64,000 nucleotides of DNA from Bifidobacterium santillanense (GCF_018555385.1 NZ_JAFEJS010000001.1:530952-594951); one strand, 5' to 3'. Positions 1 to 9,540 are shown, counted from the first letter of the stretch. Program-made: numbers and translations. The notes: generated by a model from the sequence alone, not told the origin.

Positions 1-723
1 GCGGCGTCGCATCGCGGCGACGGCGTCGTCGGCGTACAGGCGCGATCTGGCGTCGCGCAGGGAGACCTGGATGGCGTCGGCGCGTCTGGAGATGCGCGCC
101 TGACGGCCGAGCGGGCCCATCTGGCGGCGCAGTTCTCCCAGCAGATCGTCGAGTCGGCTCAGGTTGGTCTGCGTGTTGGCGAGCTTGCGCAGCGCGCGTT
201 CCTTGCGCTTGCGGTGCTTGAGGATGCCGGCGGCCTCCTCGATGAACGCGCGGTGGCCGGACGGGTCGGCCCTCAGGATCGAGTCGAGGCGTCCCTGTCC
301 GACGATCACGTGCATCTGCTGGCCGAGGCCGGTGTCGCTCAGGAGCTCCTGGATGTCGAGCAGACGGCACTGCGTGCCGTTGATCGCGTATTCGGATCCG
401 CCGTTGCGGAAGAGCGTGCGCGTGATCGTGACCTCGCTGTAGTCGGTGTCCAGCGTGCGGTCGGTGTTGTCGATGGTGAGGCTGACCTGCGCGCGTCCGA
501 GGGCGGGGCGGGAGGACGTGCCCGCGAAGATCACGTCCTCCATCGAGGTGCCTCGTAGGTTCTTCGCGCCCTGCTCCCCCATCACCCAGGTCAGGGCGTC
601 GACGATGTTCGATTTGCCGGAGCCGTTGGGGCCGACCACGGCGGTGATGCCGGGCTCGAAGCGCAGGGTCGTCGCGGAGGCGAAGGATTTGAAGCCTTTG
701 AGGGTGAGTTCCTTGAGATACAC
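1..723 (-). CDS. smc: Chromosome segregation ATPase SMC, N-terminal part (cut by window edge)
   Basis: The first 241 codons of SMC are present; the rest lies beyond the left edge. SMC dimers with ScpA/ScpB organise and segregate the chromosome. The translation begins [15 protein letters not shown], followed by a Walker A motif GPNGSGKSN near residue 35, the usual [12 protein letters not shown] segment, and a signature [10 protein letters not shown] before the start of the coiled coil ([17 protein letters not shown]). The start is a GTG at 723, placed by homology to the typical SMC N-terminus. It lies 5 bp after the folC stop, so smc probably belongs to the folC transcript. Identity is near certain; only the C-terminal ATPase half cannot be seen. 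Confidence 0.95.
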   Translation of the reverse strand, partial: MYLKELTLKGFKSFASATTLRFEPGITAVVGPNGSGKSNIVDALTWVMGEQGAKNLRGTSMEDVIFAGTSSRPALGRAQVSLTIDNTDRTLDTDYSEVTITRTLFRNGGSEYAINGTQCRLLDIQELLSDTGLGQQMHVIVGQGRLDSILRADPSGHRAFIEEAAGILKHRKRKERALRKLANTQTNLSRLDDLLGELRRQMGPLGRQARISRRADAIQVSLRDARSRLYADDAVAAMRRR

Positions 724-728
724 CGGGT

Positions 729-2291
729 CTACTCGTCCTTTTCCGCGGCTTCTTCCGTCTCGTCCGCGCCGGTCTCCATGCCGTCGATGCCGCCGAGGGC
801 GCCGAACGTGTCGAGATCCGCGTCATCGGAGTCGGCGCCGTCCGCGCCGTCGGAGTCGTCGGGCTCGACGACCGGCTGGTGGATGCTCATGGCCTTCCTC
901 ATGACGGGGCTCATGTGCTCCTCGAGCATCGTGCGCGCGTCGCCGGCGGTGACGAAGCTGCCGCAGATGAGCACGCCATGGCCGTAGCCGACGCCGAGGT
1001 CGTCGGACTCGTCGACGAGGTTGACGGCGGTCTGGATCGCGTCGGGCAGTTCGGGCTCCTTGATGACGCGGTCGCGGCCGAAGACCTCCACGGCGATCTT
1101 CTCCAGCTCGTCGGCGGGCATGACGCGGTCGCGCCACGAGTTCTCGGTGACGACGACCTGGCTCAGGATCGGCTCGAGGACGCCGAGGTATTCCTCGACC
1201 TGTTTGTCCTCCATCATGGCGACGACGCCGACGAGCTGTTCGAAGTGGTAGTTCTCCTCGATGGCGGCCCTCAAGGATTCGGCGGCGTTCACGTTGTGGC
1301 CGCCGTCGACGATGATGGTCGGCGAGGTGCGGATCTGCTCGATGCGGCCCGGGATCTTCACGCCGGAAAGCGCCTCGGCGACGATGTCGCCGTCGAGCGC
1401 GCCGGAGACGGGGATCACGGCCTCGCAGGCGGCGAGCGCGGCGAGCGCGTTGTGGGCCTGATGCTCGCCGAACTTGGCGATCGGGACCTCCTCGTAGGTG
1501 CCGAGCGGCGTGTTGAGGGTGGCCACCTGACCACCGACGGCGGGGGCGCGGGAGACGACCTCCATCTCGTAGCCGTCGCGCACCAGCTTGGCGTGGTTGC
1601 GTTCGGCGGCGGCCTCGAGGATCGGCAGGACGGCCTCGGCGTGCGGCTGCGGGCCGATGACGGCGGTGCAGTCGGGCTTGATGATGCCGGCCTTCTCGGT
1701 CGCGATCTGCTCGACGGTGTCGCCGAGCCACTGCATGTGGTCCATGTCGACCGGTCCGATGATCGCGGCGTCGGCGTCGAGCACGTTGGTGGCGTCCCAG
1801 GCGCCGCCCATACCGACCTCGACGACGGCCACGTCGACCGGGGCGTCGGCGAACTTCCAGATGGCCATCGAGGTCAGGACCTCGAAGAAGCTCATGCGGG
1901 GCTTGCCCTGCTCCTCCATCCTCGCGTCGACCATCGCGACGAGGTCCTTGATCTGGTCCCAGGCGTCGATGAAGTCGTCGTCGGAGAGCTGCTGGCCGTC
2001 GATGGCGATGCGCTCGTTGATCTTCTCGAGGTGCGGCGAGGTGTACAGGCCGGTGCGCATGCCGTAGGCTCGGCAGATGGCCTCGGCCATGCGCGCGGTG
2101 GAGCCCTTGCCGTTGGTGCCGGTCACGTGGATCACGCGGAACGACTCCTCCGGGTGTCCCAGAAGATCGAGCATGAGGTTCATGCGGTCCAGGTCGAGGT
2201 TGGTGGTGTTGTGCTCCGGCGGCCGGCTCATGATGTCCAGCTCGACGTCCTCGATCGACTCGTTGTTCCGGTTCGGATGTTCGAATGACAT
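729..2291 (-). CDS. folC: Bifunctional folylpolyglutamate synthase/dihydrofolate synthase
   Basis: A 520-residue Mur-ligase-fold enzyme that adds glutamate to dihydropteroate and to folates in the cytoplasm. The P-loop [11 protein letters not shown] is near residue 60, followed by [25 protein letters not shown] and the C-terminal PGRIEQI...DGGHN segment, all diagnostic of FolC. I chose the ATG at 2291 because AGGAGGAACC precedes it directly; an in-frame ATG 11 codons upstream has no such site. The last roughly 50 residues are an unusual acidic tail (many Asp, Glu, Gly and Ala) after the catalytic fold, absent from short FolC proteins. It runs directly into smc (5-bp gap), suggesting co-transcription. 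Confidence 0.95.
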   Translation of the reverse strand: MSFEHPNRNNESIEDVELDIMSRPPEHNTTNLDLDRMNLMLDLLGHPEESFRVIHVTGTNGKGSTARMAEAICRAYGMRTGLYTSPHLEKINERIAIDGQQLSDDDFIDAWDQIKDLVAMVDARMEEQGKPRMSFFEVLTSMAIWKFADAPVDVAVVEVGMGGAWDATNVLDADAAIIGPVDMDHMQWLGDTVEQIATEKAGIIKPDCTAVIGPQPHAEAVLPILEAAAERNHAKLVRDGYEMEVVSRAPAVGGQVATLNTPLGTYEEVPIAKFGEHQAHNALAALAACEAVIPVSGALDGDIVAEALSGVKIPGRIEQIRTSPTIIVDGGHNVNAAESLRAAIEENYHFEQLVGVVAMMEDKQVEEYLGVLEPILSQVVVTENSWRDRVMPADELEKIAVEVFGRDRVIKEPELPDAIQTAVNLVDESDDLGVGYGHGVLICGSFVTAGDARTMLEEHMSPVMRKAMSIHQPVVEPDDSDGADGADSDDADLDTFGALGGIDGMETGADETEEAAEKDE

Positions 2292-2453
2292 GGTTCCTCC
2301 TGTGCTCCCTGACTTCGGATTCACGAAAAACTTCCCCTAGTGTAGCCGCACGCCCGCACCGGCGCCGGTTCGCCGACGGCTCATCGCGGAGACCGCGTCA
2401 AACGCAGCCGCCGCCGGTTCGTTCGTTTCACGCCGAAACGTGCACGGTGCCCG

Positions 2454-2683
2454 TCAGTGTGACGCCGTGCTCGGAGAATATGCGACGCCGCCGTCGACGA
2501 ACGGTCCGTCCAACGGCTGCGTGTGACGGGCAACGAAAGACAGGTCGTAAGATCCCGAACGATCAGCCCCTCGGGCAGCGCGAGTAACCGTACACCCACG
2601 TCCGACGCCTGATGCGCGTACCGCCCAATCACCGCAAGATTGTCCTCGGAGCACTCACCGCGAATGGATGAGAAAACAGACAT
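2454..2683 (-). pseudogene. Decayed carbon-nitrogen hydrolase (nitrilase family) fragment
   Basis: From an ATG at 2683 one frame reads MSVFSSIRGECSEDNLAVIG and continues to LLALPEGL, which resembles the N-terminus of nitrilase-superfamily amidases, where the Glu of a LxxPE motif is catalytic. Around 2555 the similarity moves to a second frame, reading SFVARHTQPLDGPFVDGG; the (Q/E)PLDGPF block normally follows the PE motif by about 20 residues in this family. No downstream Lys or Cys active-site region follows. The picture is a frameshifted and truncated gene remnant of about 75 codons. It sits alone between folC and the zinc-ribbon genes. Family assignment rests on short motifs only. Confidence 0.5.
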
Positions 2684-2725
2684 GGTAGCTGTTGCAGGAC
2701 CTGAACAAGACAATGCGTCCAGCGT

Positions 2726-3784
2726 TCATTCTCCATCATCGATGGAACCGTTCCGGTTCTCATCCACAGGTATATATTCGAAGCCGTACTGGTCATCGGC
2801 CGGAGCGTTCTCCTTGCCGAATGGCAGATACTTCATTCCCGTCCCCATACTCGCGTATATATCGCTGCAGGGAGCAATCGCTCCGGTCGTGCCCGCGGCA
2901 CAGTCGTAGTCCTTGTACTTCTCGTAGCCGACCGCATCCTCGGGCGAGCCGAAATCGGAGGATGAGTCATCGTTCGCGGCCGGTACCTGCTCAGTCGACG
3001 AACTCTCCTGACCGGACGTGGCATCTTCCTGCGTGCCCGCATCGATCTGGGAACCATCCCGATCACCGATCTCACAATATGCCAGCAATGAAGAGATATT
3101 CTTTATCACGCAGCGAGTCTGCGCATTGCTGCCCAATTCAGTGAAACCGAGGGATTGGATACCGGAATTGGAATTCTGGAATCCATCCATTGCCAGTTGG
3201 GTGAGAGTTACCCATAACTTGGCACCATTCAAATATGCTTCCTGCTGCTGAGACGGCATCCCAACCTGCTCGCGAATGCAATCCATATCCTGTGAAACTG
3301 CAGCCTTGTCAACAGCTGCGTTCATTGAGAAGCTCACACCTGCGTATTGCCCGTTTTCAGCTGATTCTACAAGCACATTATTGGTGGAGGGGCAATTCGC
3401 AAGGATCGCCGACACCACCGGATGCTCGTCCTGTTGGTCTTCACCGTCATCCTGCTGAGCACTACTCGTCGCACCGCCGGCAACGGAGTCACCGCCGATA
3501 CCCCCTCGTCCCGCCATGATTCCGATAACGGCGAGCGCGACGAATACGCCAAGTATCAGAATGAGGACAATGGCGGCCCTGACCGAGTTGGAGGGTCTGG
3601 TCATATTTGCCCGCGGATCGGAGTCTCCCCTTTGAGGAGGCGTGCGGGGAGCCGACTCCTCCTTCGCGGGATGGCCGTATGACTGTTCAGGCGCATCGCC
3701 TTGCCAGACCTGGGCGCCGCATCGAGCGCAGAACCGGGAATCCGGCGACAGACCGGCCCCGCATTTATGGCAGAACGAAGACAT
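2726..3784 (-). CDS. Zinc-ribbon single-pass membrane protein, third of a tandem set
   Basis: A 352-residue protein of unknown function. The N-terminus has a four-cysteine zinc ribbon (FCHKCGAGLSPDSRFCARCG, residues 4-23), a Pro/Ser-rich linker, one transmembrane segment at about 69-91 (AAIVLILILGVFVALAVIG), then a 260-residue domain that should lie outside the membrane and is rich in Ser, Asp, Gln and Gly. Several cysteines in the outer domain (such as CPSTNN, MDCIREQ, TRCVIK, LAYCEIG) could form disulfides. The start at 3784 has AGAGGAAGG upstream; a GTG at 3799 overlapping the previous stop is less likely. It is 11 bp from the preceding gene, so the three zinc-ribbon genes form an operon. 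Lower GC than the surroundings suggests an accessory origin. Confidence 0.75.
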   Translation of the reverse strand: MSSFCHKCGAGLSPDSRFCARCGAQVWQGDAPEQSYGHPAKEESAPRTPPQRGDSDPRANMTRPSNSVRAAIVLILILGVFVALAVIGIMAGRGGIGGDSVAGGATSSAQQDDGEDQQDEHPVVSAILANCPSTNNVLVESAENGQYAGVSFSMNAAVDKAAVSQDMDCIREQVGMPSQQQEAYLNGAKLWVTLTQLAMDGFQNSNSGIQSLGFTELGSNAQTRCVIKNISSLLAYCEIGDRDGSQIDAGTQEDATSGQESSSTEQVPAANDDSSSDFGSPEDAVGYEKYKDYDCAAGTTGAIAPCSDIYASMGTGMKYLPFGKENAPADDQYGFEYIPVDENRNGSIDDGE

Positions 3785-3795
3785 CGTCCTTCCTC

Positions 3796-4506
3796 TCACT
3801 TCTTTTCGAAGACGATATTCAATCCGTTATCGGCTTGATAGCTCCACGTTATCTTCATGTGATCCCACTCATCGGTCAGGGTGCCGTCAAGGGGACGGGT
3901 ATGGAGAATCTTCGACCATACCGATTGGGGCATGTCAAGTTGGTCGGTGACGCAATTGAGGATTGCGTCATTGGGATCGGATAGCCCCTCAACGGTCAGG
4001 GTATTGCCTCTATCGGATAATTCGAAATACCTGTAATCCCCTTCGACTTCGCGGGACCACACACTGGAGTCGACTCGCTGCTGACAGGCATACATCGCTT
4101 TGCCCAATGTCCCGGAGCCTTGTCCCGCATTGAAAAGAGCGACGACCACTATGACGAACAGGAAAAGGAAGATCGCGAACATGATCGGCTTGCCGGGGAA
4201 TTGTCTGGCTGCGGCATGACCTTTCGTCGAGAACGCCGACAGTTTTTGCATAGCGGGCATAGGCCGCCCATTGCCGGCTCCCGCATGCCCATACCGCCCA
4301 TTGGGGGAATCGTATGTCTGCTGTCCCCAGGAAGGCATGGGCGCCTGTTGTCGCGCCGGAGCACCGGGAGCGGGCCGCATCATTGGACGAGGGGCGGGTT
4401 GGGGCATTGGCTGCCGCAACCCGGCGATCGCGCGGATATCCGCTCCGCAGTATGGGCAAAACGCCGAATCCTCAGGAATCCTTTTGCCGCATTTATAGCA
4501 GAACAC
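3796..4506 (-). CDS. Zinc-ribbon single-pass membrane protein, second of a tandem set
   Basis: A 236-residue protein of unknown function. It has an N-terminal zinc ribbon FCYKCGKRIPEDSAFCPYCG (residues 2-21), a Pro/Met/Gly-rich linker, a transmembrane segment at about 108-125 (FAIFLFLFVIVVVALF), then a short outer domain of about 110 residues with two cysteines. The likely start is the GTG at 4506, which places the zinc ribbon at the very N-terminus and has AGGAG five bases upstream; the longer frame would add 17 unrelated residues. Only 2 bp separate it from the stop of the preceding gene. The architecture matches its two neighbours, but the outer domains differ in length and sequence. Confidence 0.75.
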   Translation of the reverse strand: MFCYKCGKRIPEDSAFCPYCGADIRAIAGLRQPMPQPAPRPMMRPAPGAPARQQAPMPSWGQQTYDSPNGRYGHAGAGNGRPMPAMQKLSAFSTKGHAAARQFPGKPIMFAIFLFLFVIVVVALFNAGQGSGTLGKAMYACQQRVDSSVWSREVEGDYRYFELSDRGNTLTVEGLSDPNDAILNCVTDQLDMPQSVWSKILHTRPLDGTLTDEWDHMKITWSYQADNGLNIVFEKK

Positions 4507-4508
4507 AT

Positions 4509-5969
4509 CTACTCCTGTCGATAAAAAACGGTGCTGTCGGACACTTCCGTCGTCCATCCGATGACCAGATAATCCTTGGTGGTATCCGGAGGATTACCCG
4601 AACTGATCCGCTCCGAAAATTCGTCGGTTTTCGCATTGGACGCGACATAGGATACCCCGGAGACGCACGAGGCATCGGACGCGGCATCACATCCGGTGGT
4701 CATGGTCTGCAGATCGATCGGTACAGCCGAGGTAGGGGTATCCTGCTGCTGATACGCGAAGCTCAAATCCAATGTCGACGCACCTTGCGGCAGAGGGTTC
4801 AGGGATGAATCTCCCGAGACGAAACCAATGGTTCCGGGATTGGTCGAATAATCGCCCGCGACATGATCGCCATTGGCGTTAATACTCACACAGGCGCCGT
4901 CTTTACGACAGTATTTCCCCGCGATCCTCGAGAGATTCTCGTTGACCACGACCGATGTCCACAAATCATTGAAATCCGTATCGACGGATTGCCCCTTCTG
5001 AGTATTCGCAGGAGTACCCTGATCGGAGGATCCGTCGGATTCTGTTTGCGCCGGCTTCGACTCCTGGACCGTGATGGTGCTGGGAACACTCGATGTATCA
5101 TACACCGTCACACCGATCACAATCCTATTGGATTGAGCCCCCTTGATGAGAAAACCTATTCGATAGACAAAATCGCCATATCCCGCTATATGAGCGCGAT
5201 ACCAAGGGAACGAATCTTCAATACTCTGCCTTTTCTTATAATCGGCGGTATCTTCCATATAAATGGAAGCCGTGTCTGAGGGGACAAGACTCTGGTAGAA
5301 CGCGGCAGCGTCATCCTCGCCGAGCAATGACGCCAATCCGTTCGCCGCACTGGCATTCCTCCCGGACCCCAGATTGTCCATAGCCGACGTCAGCATCAGA
5401 TCCGGCTGCTGATCACCCTTGTACTTTCCACCCACAAACACTTGTTCGTCATTTATTACAGAACTTTTTAGAGCCTCATAGAGAGCCAGCAGGCCCTTTG
5501 ACAGCGCAACGGTTCCTTCTCCGCCCCTCGTGCAGTCCCCGACTACTATTTCGCCTTGCACTGTCGTCGCCTTCGAGCAGGTCTCAGCCGACCGGGCATT
5601 CGAAGCACTATCGGCGGCATCATCACCGGAGGATGATCGCCCCTGATGAGTAGCCATATAGCCAATGGTCACCAAAGCGGCGAGAACGGCCAGTATCGCC
5701 AATATGACAATGACATGCGTCAGCCTCGTTGTCTTTCGGCTCTTCCCACCACGGCTCCCCGCGTCCGCGGAGCTCCCATCGTCCACGATGCCGCTGCAGG
5801 AATCGCCATCGGATGCGTGCGGGCCATCCGGCTGAACCGGAACGGGCTCCGGCGGCAGTGTATCGACCGTCGCCTGCGAAGCGACGTCCGTCCCCGAGAG
5901 ATTTCTCCCGCATCTCACACAGAACGAAGCGTTCTCCGGCAACCTTGCCCCACAGAATCGGCAGTACAT
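4509..5969 (-). CDS. Zinc-ribbon single-pass membrane protein, first and longest of a tandem set
   Basis: A 486-residue protein of unknown function, first in the three-gene zinc-ribbon operon. The zinc ribbon YCRFCGARLPENASFCVRCG occupies residues 2-21, an acidic linker follows, and one transmembrane segment lies at about 83-105 (HVIVILAILAVLAALVTIGY). The outer part of about 380 residues appears to hold two regions separated by a Ser/Thr/Gln-rich linker near residues 300-330; the second contains paired cysteines (YCRKDGAC, TGCDAASDASC). I chose the ATG at 5969, putting the first zinc-ribbon cysteine at residue 3; a TTG four codons upstream is also possible. Predicted topology: ribbon in the cytoplasm, large domain outside. 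No enzymatic motif was recognised. Confidence 0.75.
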   Translation of the reverse strand: MYCRFCGARLPENASFCVRCGRNLSGTDVASQATVDTLPPEPVPVQPDGPHASDGDSCSGIVDDGSSADAGSRGGKSRKTTRLTHVIVILAILAVLAALVTIGYMATHQGRSSSGDDAADSASNARSAETCSKATTVQGEIVVGDCTRGGEGTVALSKGLLALYEALKSSVINDEQVFVGGKYKGDQQPDLMLTSAMDNLGSGRNASAANGLASLLGEDDAAAFYQSLVPSDTASIYMEDTADYKKRQSIEDSFPWYRAHIAGYGDFVYRIGFLIKGAQSNRIVIGVTVYDTSSVPSTITVQESKPAQTESDGSSDQGTPANTQKGQSVDTDFNDLWTSVVVNENLSRIAGKYCRKDGACVSINANGDHVAGDYSTNPGTIGFVSGDSSLNPLPQGASTLDLSFAYQQQDTPTSAVPIDLQTMTTGCDAASDASCVSGVSYVASNAKTDEFSERISSGNPPDTTKDYLVIGWTTEVSDSTVFYRQE

Positions 5970-6111
5970 GGCTTCACCCAATTCCTTTCACTCTCAATCT
6001 CCATATTGCCACACAATCGGAGGCGCACCTCCGTCGATGCATCGTGGTCTCGCCGCATCGGCGTAGAGTGGACCGGGACGGCAGTCACACGAACCAACGA
6101 AGGGAACCATC

Positions 6112-6966
6112 ATGACACTGCTCGAACCGCCGGCCATCCCCACCAGACGCGCGCACGACGGGCTGGAGCTGCCGGCCATCGGCTTCGGCACGTACAAGGT
6201 CAACGGCTTCGCCGGCGTCGAGGCCATCAGGTCGGCGCTTGAGGTCGGCTACCGCCTGATCGATTCGGCGTTCAACTACGAGAACGAGGGCGTGGTCGGC
6301 AGGGCGATCCGCGAGTCCGAGGTGCCTCGCGAGGACATCATCGTCGCCTCGAAGCTGCCCGGCCGCCACCACCAGTACGACCAGGCGCGCGCCACCATCG
6401 AGGAGTCCGTGGCGCGCATGGGCCTCGACTACATCGACCTGTACCTCATCCACTGGCCGAACCCGTCGCAGGGCCAGTTCGTGGAGGCGTGGCGCGCGCT
6501 CGTCGACGCGCAGCGGCAGGGCATCGTCAGGCACATCGGCGTGAGCAACTTCCTGCCCGGGCACATCGACCTGCTGATCCGTGCGACCGGCGTCACCCCG
6601 GCGGTCAACCAGGTCGAGCTCCACCCGTTCTTCCAGCAGGCCGAACAGCGCGCCTACGACGACGCGCACGGCATCATCACCGAGGCGTGGAGCCCGCTGG
6701 GTCGCGCCAACCAGATGCTGTCGGACCCGACGATCACGCGCATCGCCGACAAGCACGGCGTCTCCCCCGTCGCGGCGATCCTGCGCTGGCACCTCCAGCT
6801 CGGCGACGTGGCGATCCCGAAGTCGCTCGACCGCGGGCGCCAGCGCGCGAACATCGATCTGACCGGCTTCGAGCTCGACGAGCAGGACATGCGGGACATC
6901 GCCGCGATGGACAATCCGGAGGGCTACACGTTCGGTCAGAACCCCCGTTGGCACGAGGAGGCGTGA
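6112..6966 (+). CDS. Aldo/keto reductase
   Basis: A 284-residue NAD(P)H-dependent oxidoreductase of the 2,5-diketo-D-gluconate reductase-like AKR branch, reducing aldehydes or ketones in the cytoplasm. The catalytic tetrad is visible: Asp in LIDSAFNYENE with Tyr of NYENE, Lys in VASKLPG, and His in LYLIHWPNP. The family segment IGVSNFLPGHIDLL and the cofactor-binding C-terminal AIPKSLDRGRQRANI are also present. GAAGGGAACC lies just before the ATG. It stands alone, divergent from the zinc-ribbon operon and convergent with tenA. The physiological substrate cannot be read from sequence. Confidence 0.92.
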   Translation: MTLLEPPAIPTRRAHDGLELPAIGFGTYKVNGFAGVEAIRSALEVGYRLIDSAFNYENEGVVGRAIRESEVPREDIIVASKLPGRHHQYDQARATIEESVARMGLDYIDLYLIHWPNPSQGQFVEAWRALVDAQRQGIVRHIGVSNFLPGHIDLLIRATGVTPAVNQVELHPFFQQAEQRAYDDAHGIITEAWSPLGRANQMLSDPTITRIADKHGVSPVAAILRWHLQLGDVAIPKSLDRGRQRANIDLTGFELDEQDMRDIAAMDNPEGYTFGQNPRWHEEA

Positions 6967-6991
6967 GCCCGGATTGGGGTCGTTGACGGGA

Positions 6992-7030
6992 GGCCGGCCG
7001 GCGCGTCCGGATACGACGCGACGGCCGACC
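6992..7030. terminator. GC-rich hairpin between convergent AKR and tenA genes
   Basis: Two 6-bp blocks (CGGCCG and CGCGTC pairing with GACGCG and CGGCCG) form one stem with a single mismatch and a 7-nt loop. The position between convergent genes suggests a terminator, although there is no clear U-run on either side. Confidence 0.45.
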
Positions 7031-7100
7031 GGCGGACGGAGGGGACACCGGCATGTTCCGGGCCGCCCCCGCGCCGGGCGGTCGTCGTCCCGCGAGCGGC

Positions 7101-7844
7101 TCAGCGGCCGGCCGCGTCCCACTCCGGCTTCCACGAGTACTGCATGTCGTAGGCGCTGGACCAGAACATGTACTCGTTGCCGACGCCGTGGACGAAGATG
7201 TCCACGAGCTCGCGGCGGCGAGGCTCGTCGAGGTCCTCCACGAGCCGCTCGATGTGCTCGAGCAGCCATGCCGTGCCGCTCCAGAACTCCTCCGTCTTGT
7301 ACATGTCGACCCAGCTTTTGTACGGGTTGGTCTCCAGCGCGTCGCCGAGCTCGCGGGCGAGCCTCTGGCCGTAGTCGGCGTACACCCACGCGCACGGCAG
7401 CACGGCGACGAGGATGTCGATCAGCTGTCCGGAGTACGCGATCTCGAGGATGTCGGCCGTGTAGGCGCGCGCGAACGCGGACTGGCGCACCGAGTTCATC
7501 TGCTCCTCGGTGATGCCGAAGCCCTTGAGGTACGTGCGGTGCAGTTCGGACTCGACGTTGAACACGCCGTTCTGCACGTTCGCCATGAAGCGCATGACCT
7601 CGACGTCCCGCGTCTTGGTGAGGGCCAGCGCGTGGACCTTCGCGTAGTCGTTGACGTAGCGGTAGTCCTGCAGCAGGTAGAACGTGAAGCGCTCGCGCGA
7701 GAGGGTGCCCGAGGCGAGCTCGCGCAGGAACGGCTGGCGGTAGCCCTCCTCCCAGATGACGTCGGCGGCCTTACGCAGGCGCTCGGCGAACGGCGGCAGA
7801 TGGTCCGGGGTGACCGCTCCGAACGTCTCGATGTCGAAAGTCAT
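7101..7844 (-). CDS. tenA: TenA-family thiaminase II / aminopyrimidine aminohydrolase
   Basis: A 247-residue all-alpha TenA protein. The family hydrolyses aminomethylpyrimidine breakdown products of thiamine and salvages the pyrimidine moiety. Motifs visible: LLQDYRYVNDYAKV near residue 47, the active-site Cys in LPCAWVYADYGQ near residue 140, FWSGTAWLLEHIERL, and the C-terminal GNEYMFWSSAYDMQYSW carrying the conserved Glu. I use the ATG at 7844, where the family N-terminus begins; the frame continues upstream into unrelated sequence. It is divergent from the Xaa-Pro aminopeptidase gene and shares about 100 bp of upstream DNA with it. No other thiamine gene or TPP riboswitch was seen nearby. 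Confidence 0.9.
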   Translation of the reverse strand: MTFDIETFGAVTPDHLPPFAERLRKAADVIWEEGYRQPFLRELASGTLSRERFTFYLLQDYRYVNDYAKVHALALTKTRDVEVMRFMANVQNGVFNVESELHRTYLKGFGITEEQMNSVRQSAFARAYTADILEIAYSGQLIDILVAVLPCAWVYADYGQRLARELGDALETNPYKSWVDMYKTEEFWSGTAWLLEHIERLVEDLDEPRRRELVDIFVHGVGNEYMFWSSAYDMQYSWKPEWDAAGR

Positions 7845-7944
7845 GGTCCTGTTCCCTTCGGTGGAGGTGTTGGCGTTACAGAAGGACACAGTACTAGGAT
7901 GGGACCGGTAACACGAGACCTTTTCTTCATAAAAGGAGCATTTC

Positions 7945-9540
7945 ATGGGTGATGTGGTCACCGAGAAGGACAAGGAGTACGAGGCCGAGGAGCGCAAGGC
8001 CGCGCCGGGCCCAGACCAGGCGATGAGCGACCGCGTGAACAACCGCTCGCTGCGCCCGCGTTCCGAGGCGTTCAAGGAGTTCATGCGCTCCGGCTGGGCC
8101 GACGACGAGCCGGACATCGAGCCGCTCGAGTCCTCGAAGTTCACGCCGGCCAGGCTCAAGGCCCTGGGCGCCGCGTTCCCCGGCGAGCGCCTGGTGATCC
8201 CCGCCGGCAGCCCCAAGGTGCGCAACAACGACTGCGACTACATGTTCCGCCCGGACACCGCGTTCGCGTACTACACCGGCCTCGGCGTCGACTACGAGGC
8301 GGGCGCCGTGCTGGTCCTCAACCCGGTGGACCCGGACTCCCCCGAGGCCAAGGCCGGTCAGACCCACGTGCCGGAACTGTTCGTCGCCCCGCGCGCCGAC
8401 AACTCCACCACCGACTTCTTCATGAACCCGCACTACGGCGAGTACTGGGTCGGCCCGCGCGCCGGCCTCAAGGAGATGACCGCGATGACGGGCATCGAGA
8501 CGCACGACATCGCGCAGCTGGCCGACGCGCTGAGCAAGGACGTCGGCTCGGAGGCGGGCGCGGTCCGCGTGCGCGTGATGCGCGAGACCGACCCGCAGAT
8601 CACCGCGCTGGTCGAGTCGGTGCGCGAGGCGAACGGCGCGGCCGATCCGGACCGCAACGCCGCCGACGACGACAAGCTGCACGAGTTCACGTCCGAGGCC
8701 CGCATGGTCAAGGACGACTACGAGATCGGCGAGATGCGCAAGGCCGTGGCCGCGACCAAGGCCGGCTTCGACCGTCTGCTCTCCTCGCTGCCGGGCGCGC
8801 TCGACAAGCCGCGTTCCGAGCGCATCCTCGAGGGCGCGTTCAACGCGGTCTCCCGCGAGCTGGGCAACACGGTCGGCTACGACTCGATCGTCGCCTCCGG
8901 CCCGCACGCCCCGATCCTGCACTGGATGCGCAACACCGGCGTCGTGAGGACCGGCGACATGCTGCTCGTCGACGCGGGCGTCGAGGTCGACTCCCTGTAC
9001 ACGGCCGACATCACCCGCACGTTCCCGACGAACGGCAAATTCACCGACCTGCAGAAGCGCCTGTACCAGGCCGTGCTCGACTCCCAGCAGGCCGGCTTCG
9101 AGGCCGCCAAGCCGGGCGCCACGTACTCGGACATCCACCACGCCTGTATGCGCGTGATCGCCGAGCGTCTGCACGACTGGGGTCTGCTGCCGGTGGACGT
9201 GGAGACGTCCCTGTCCCCCGAGGGCCAGCAGCACCGCCGTTGGCTCGCCTGCGGCGTGGCGCACCACCTCGGCCTCGACGTGCACGACTGCGCGCAGGCC
9301 CGCTTCGAGTCCTATCAGGGCGCGCCGATCCGTCCGGGCATGATCTTCACGATCGAGCCGGGCCTGTACTTCCGCGAGGACGACATGCTGATCCCGCCGG
9401 AGTACCGCGGCATCGGCATCCGCATCGAGGACGACGTGCTCATGACCGAGGACGGCCCCGAATGGATCTCCGCCGGCATCCCGAAGCAGATCGAGGACGT
9501 GGAGGCCTGGATGGCCGACCGCGCCGCGGCGGCCAAGTGA
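7945..9540 (+). CDS. pepP: Xaa-Pro aminopeptidase (M24B metallopeptidase)
   Basis: A 531-residue cytoplasmic metallopeptidase that removes the N-terminal residue from peptides with proline in second position. An N-terminal aminopeptidase-P domain (IPAGSPKVRNNDCDYMFRPD) is followed by the pita-bread catalytic domain with its five metal ligands: Asp in LLVDAGVEVDSLYTADITRTF (two Asp), His in VAHHLGLDVHD, Glu in FTIEPGLYF and Glu in IGIRIEDDV. AAAAGGAGCATTTC precedes the ATG. The N-terminus has an extra charged stretch of about 60 residues before the recognisable fold. It ends just before a strong terminator and probably forms a single-gene unit. Confidence 0.93.
   Translation: MGDVVTEKDKEYEAEERKAAPGPDQAMSDRVNNRSLRPRSEAFKEFMRSGWADDEPDIEPLESSKFTPARLKALGAAFPGERLVIPAGSPKVRNNDCDYMFRPDTAFAYYTGLGVDYEAGAVLVLNPVDPDSPEAKAGQTHVPELFVAPRADNSTTDFFMNPHYGEYWVGPRAGLKEMTAMTGIETHDIAQLADALSKDVGSEAGAVRVRVMRETDPQITALVESVREANGAADPDRNAADDDKLHEFTSEARMVKDDYEIGEMRKAVAATKAGFDRLLSSLPGALDKPRSERILEGAFNAVSRELGNTVGYDSIVASGPHAPILHWMRNTGVVRTGDMLLVDAGVEVDSLYTADITRTFPTNGKFTDLQKRLYQAVLDSQQAGFEAAKPGATYSDIHHACMRVIAERLHDWGLLPVDVETSLSPEGQQHRRWLACGVAHHLGLDVHDCAQARFESYQGAPIRPGMIFTIEPGLYFREDDMLIPPEYRGIGIRIEDDVLMTEDGPEWISAGIPKQIEDVEAWMADRAAAAK

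Noticed and set aside
6018..6033. CGGAGG/CCTCCG hairpin before the aldo/keto reductase gene
   Set aside because: A 6-bp stem is expected by chance in DNA of this composition, and nothing else supports a regulatory role.
7845..7944. TPP riboswitch upstream of tenA
   Set aside because: The 100-bp gap has no CTGAGA-type TPP core or long conserved stems; the gene appears to use a plain promoter.
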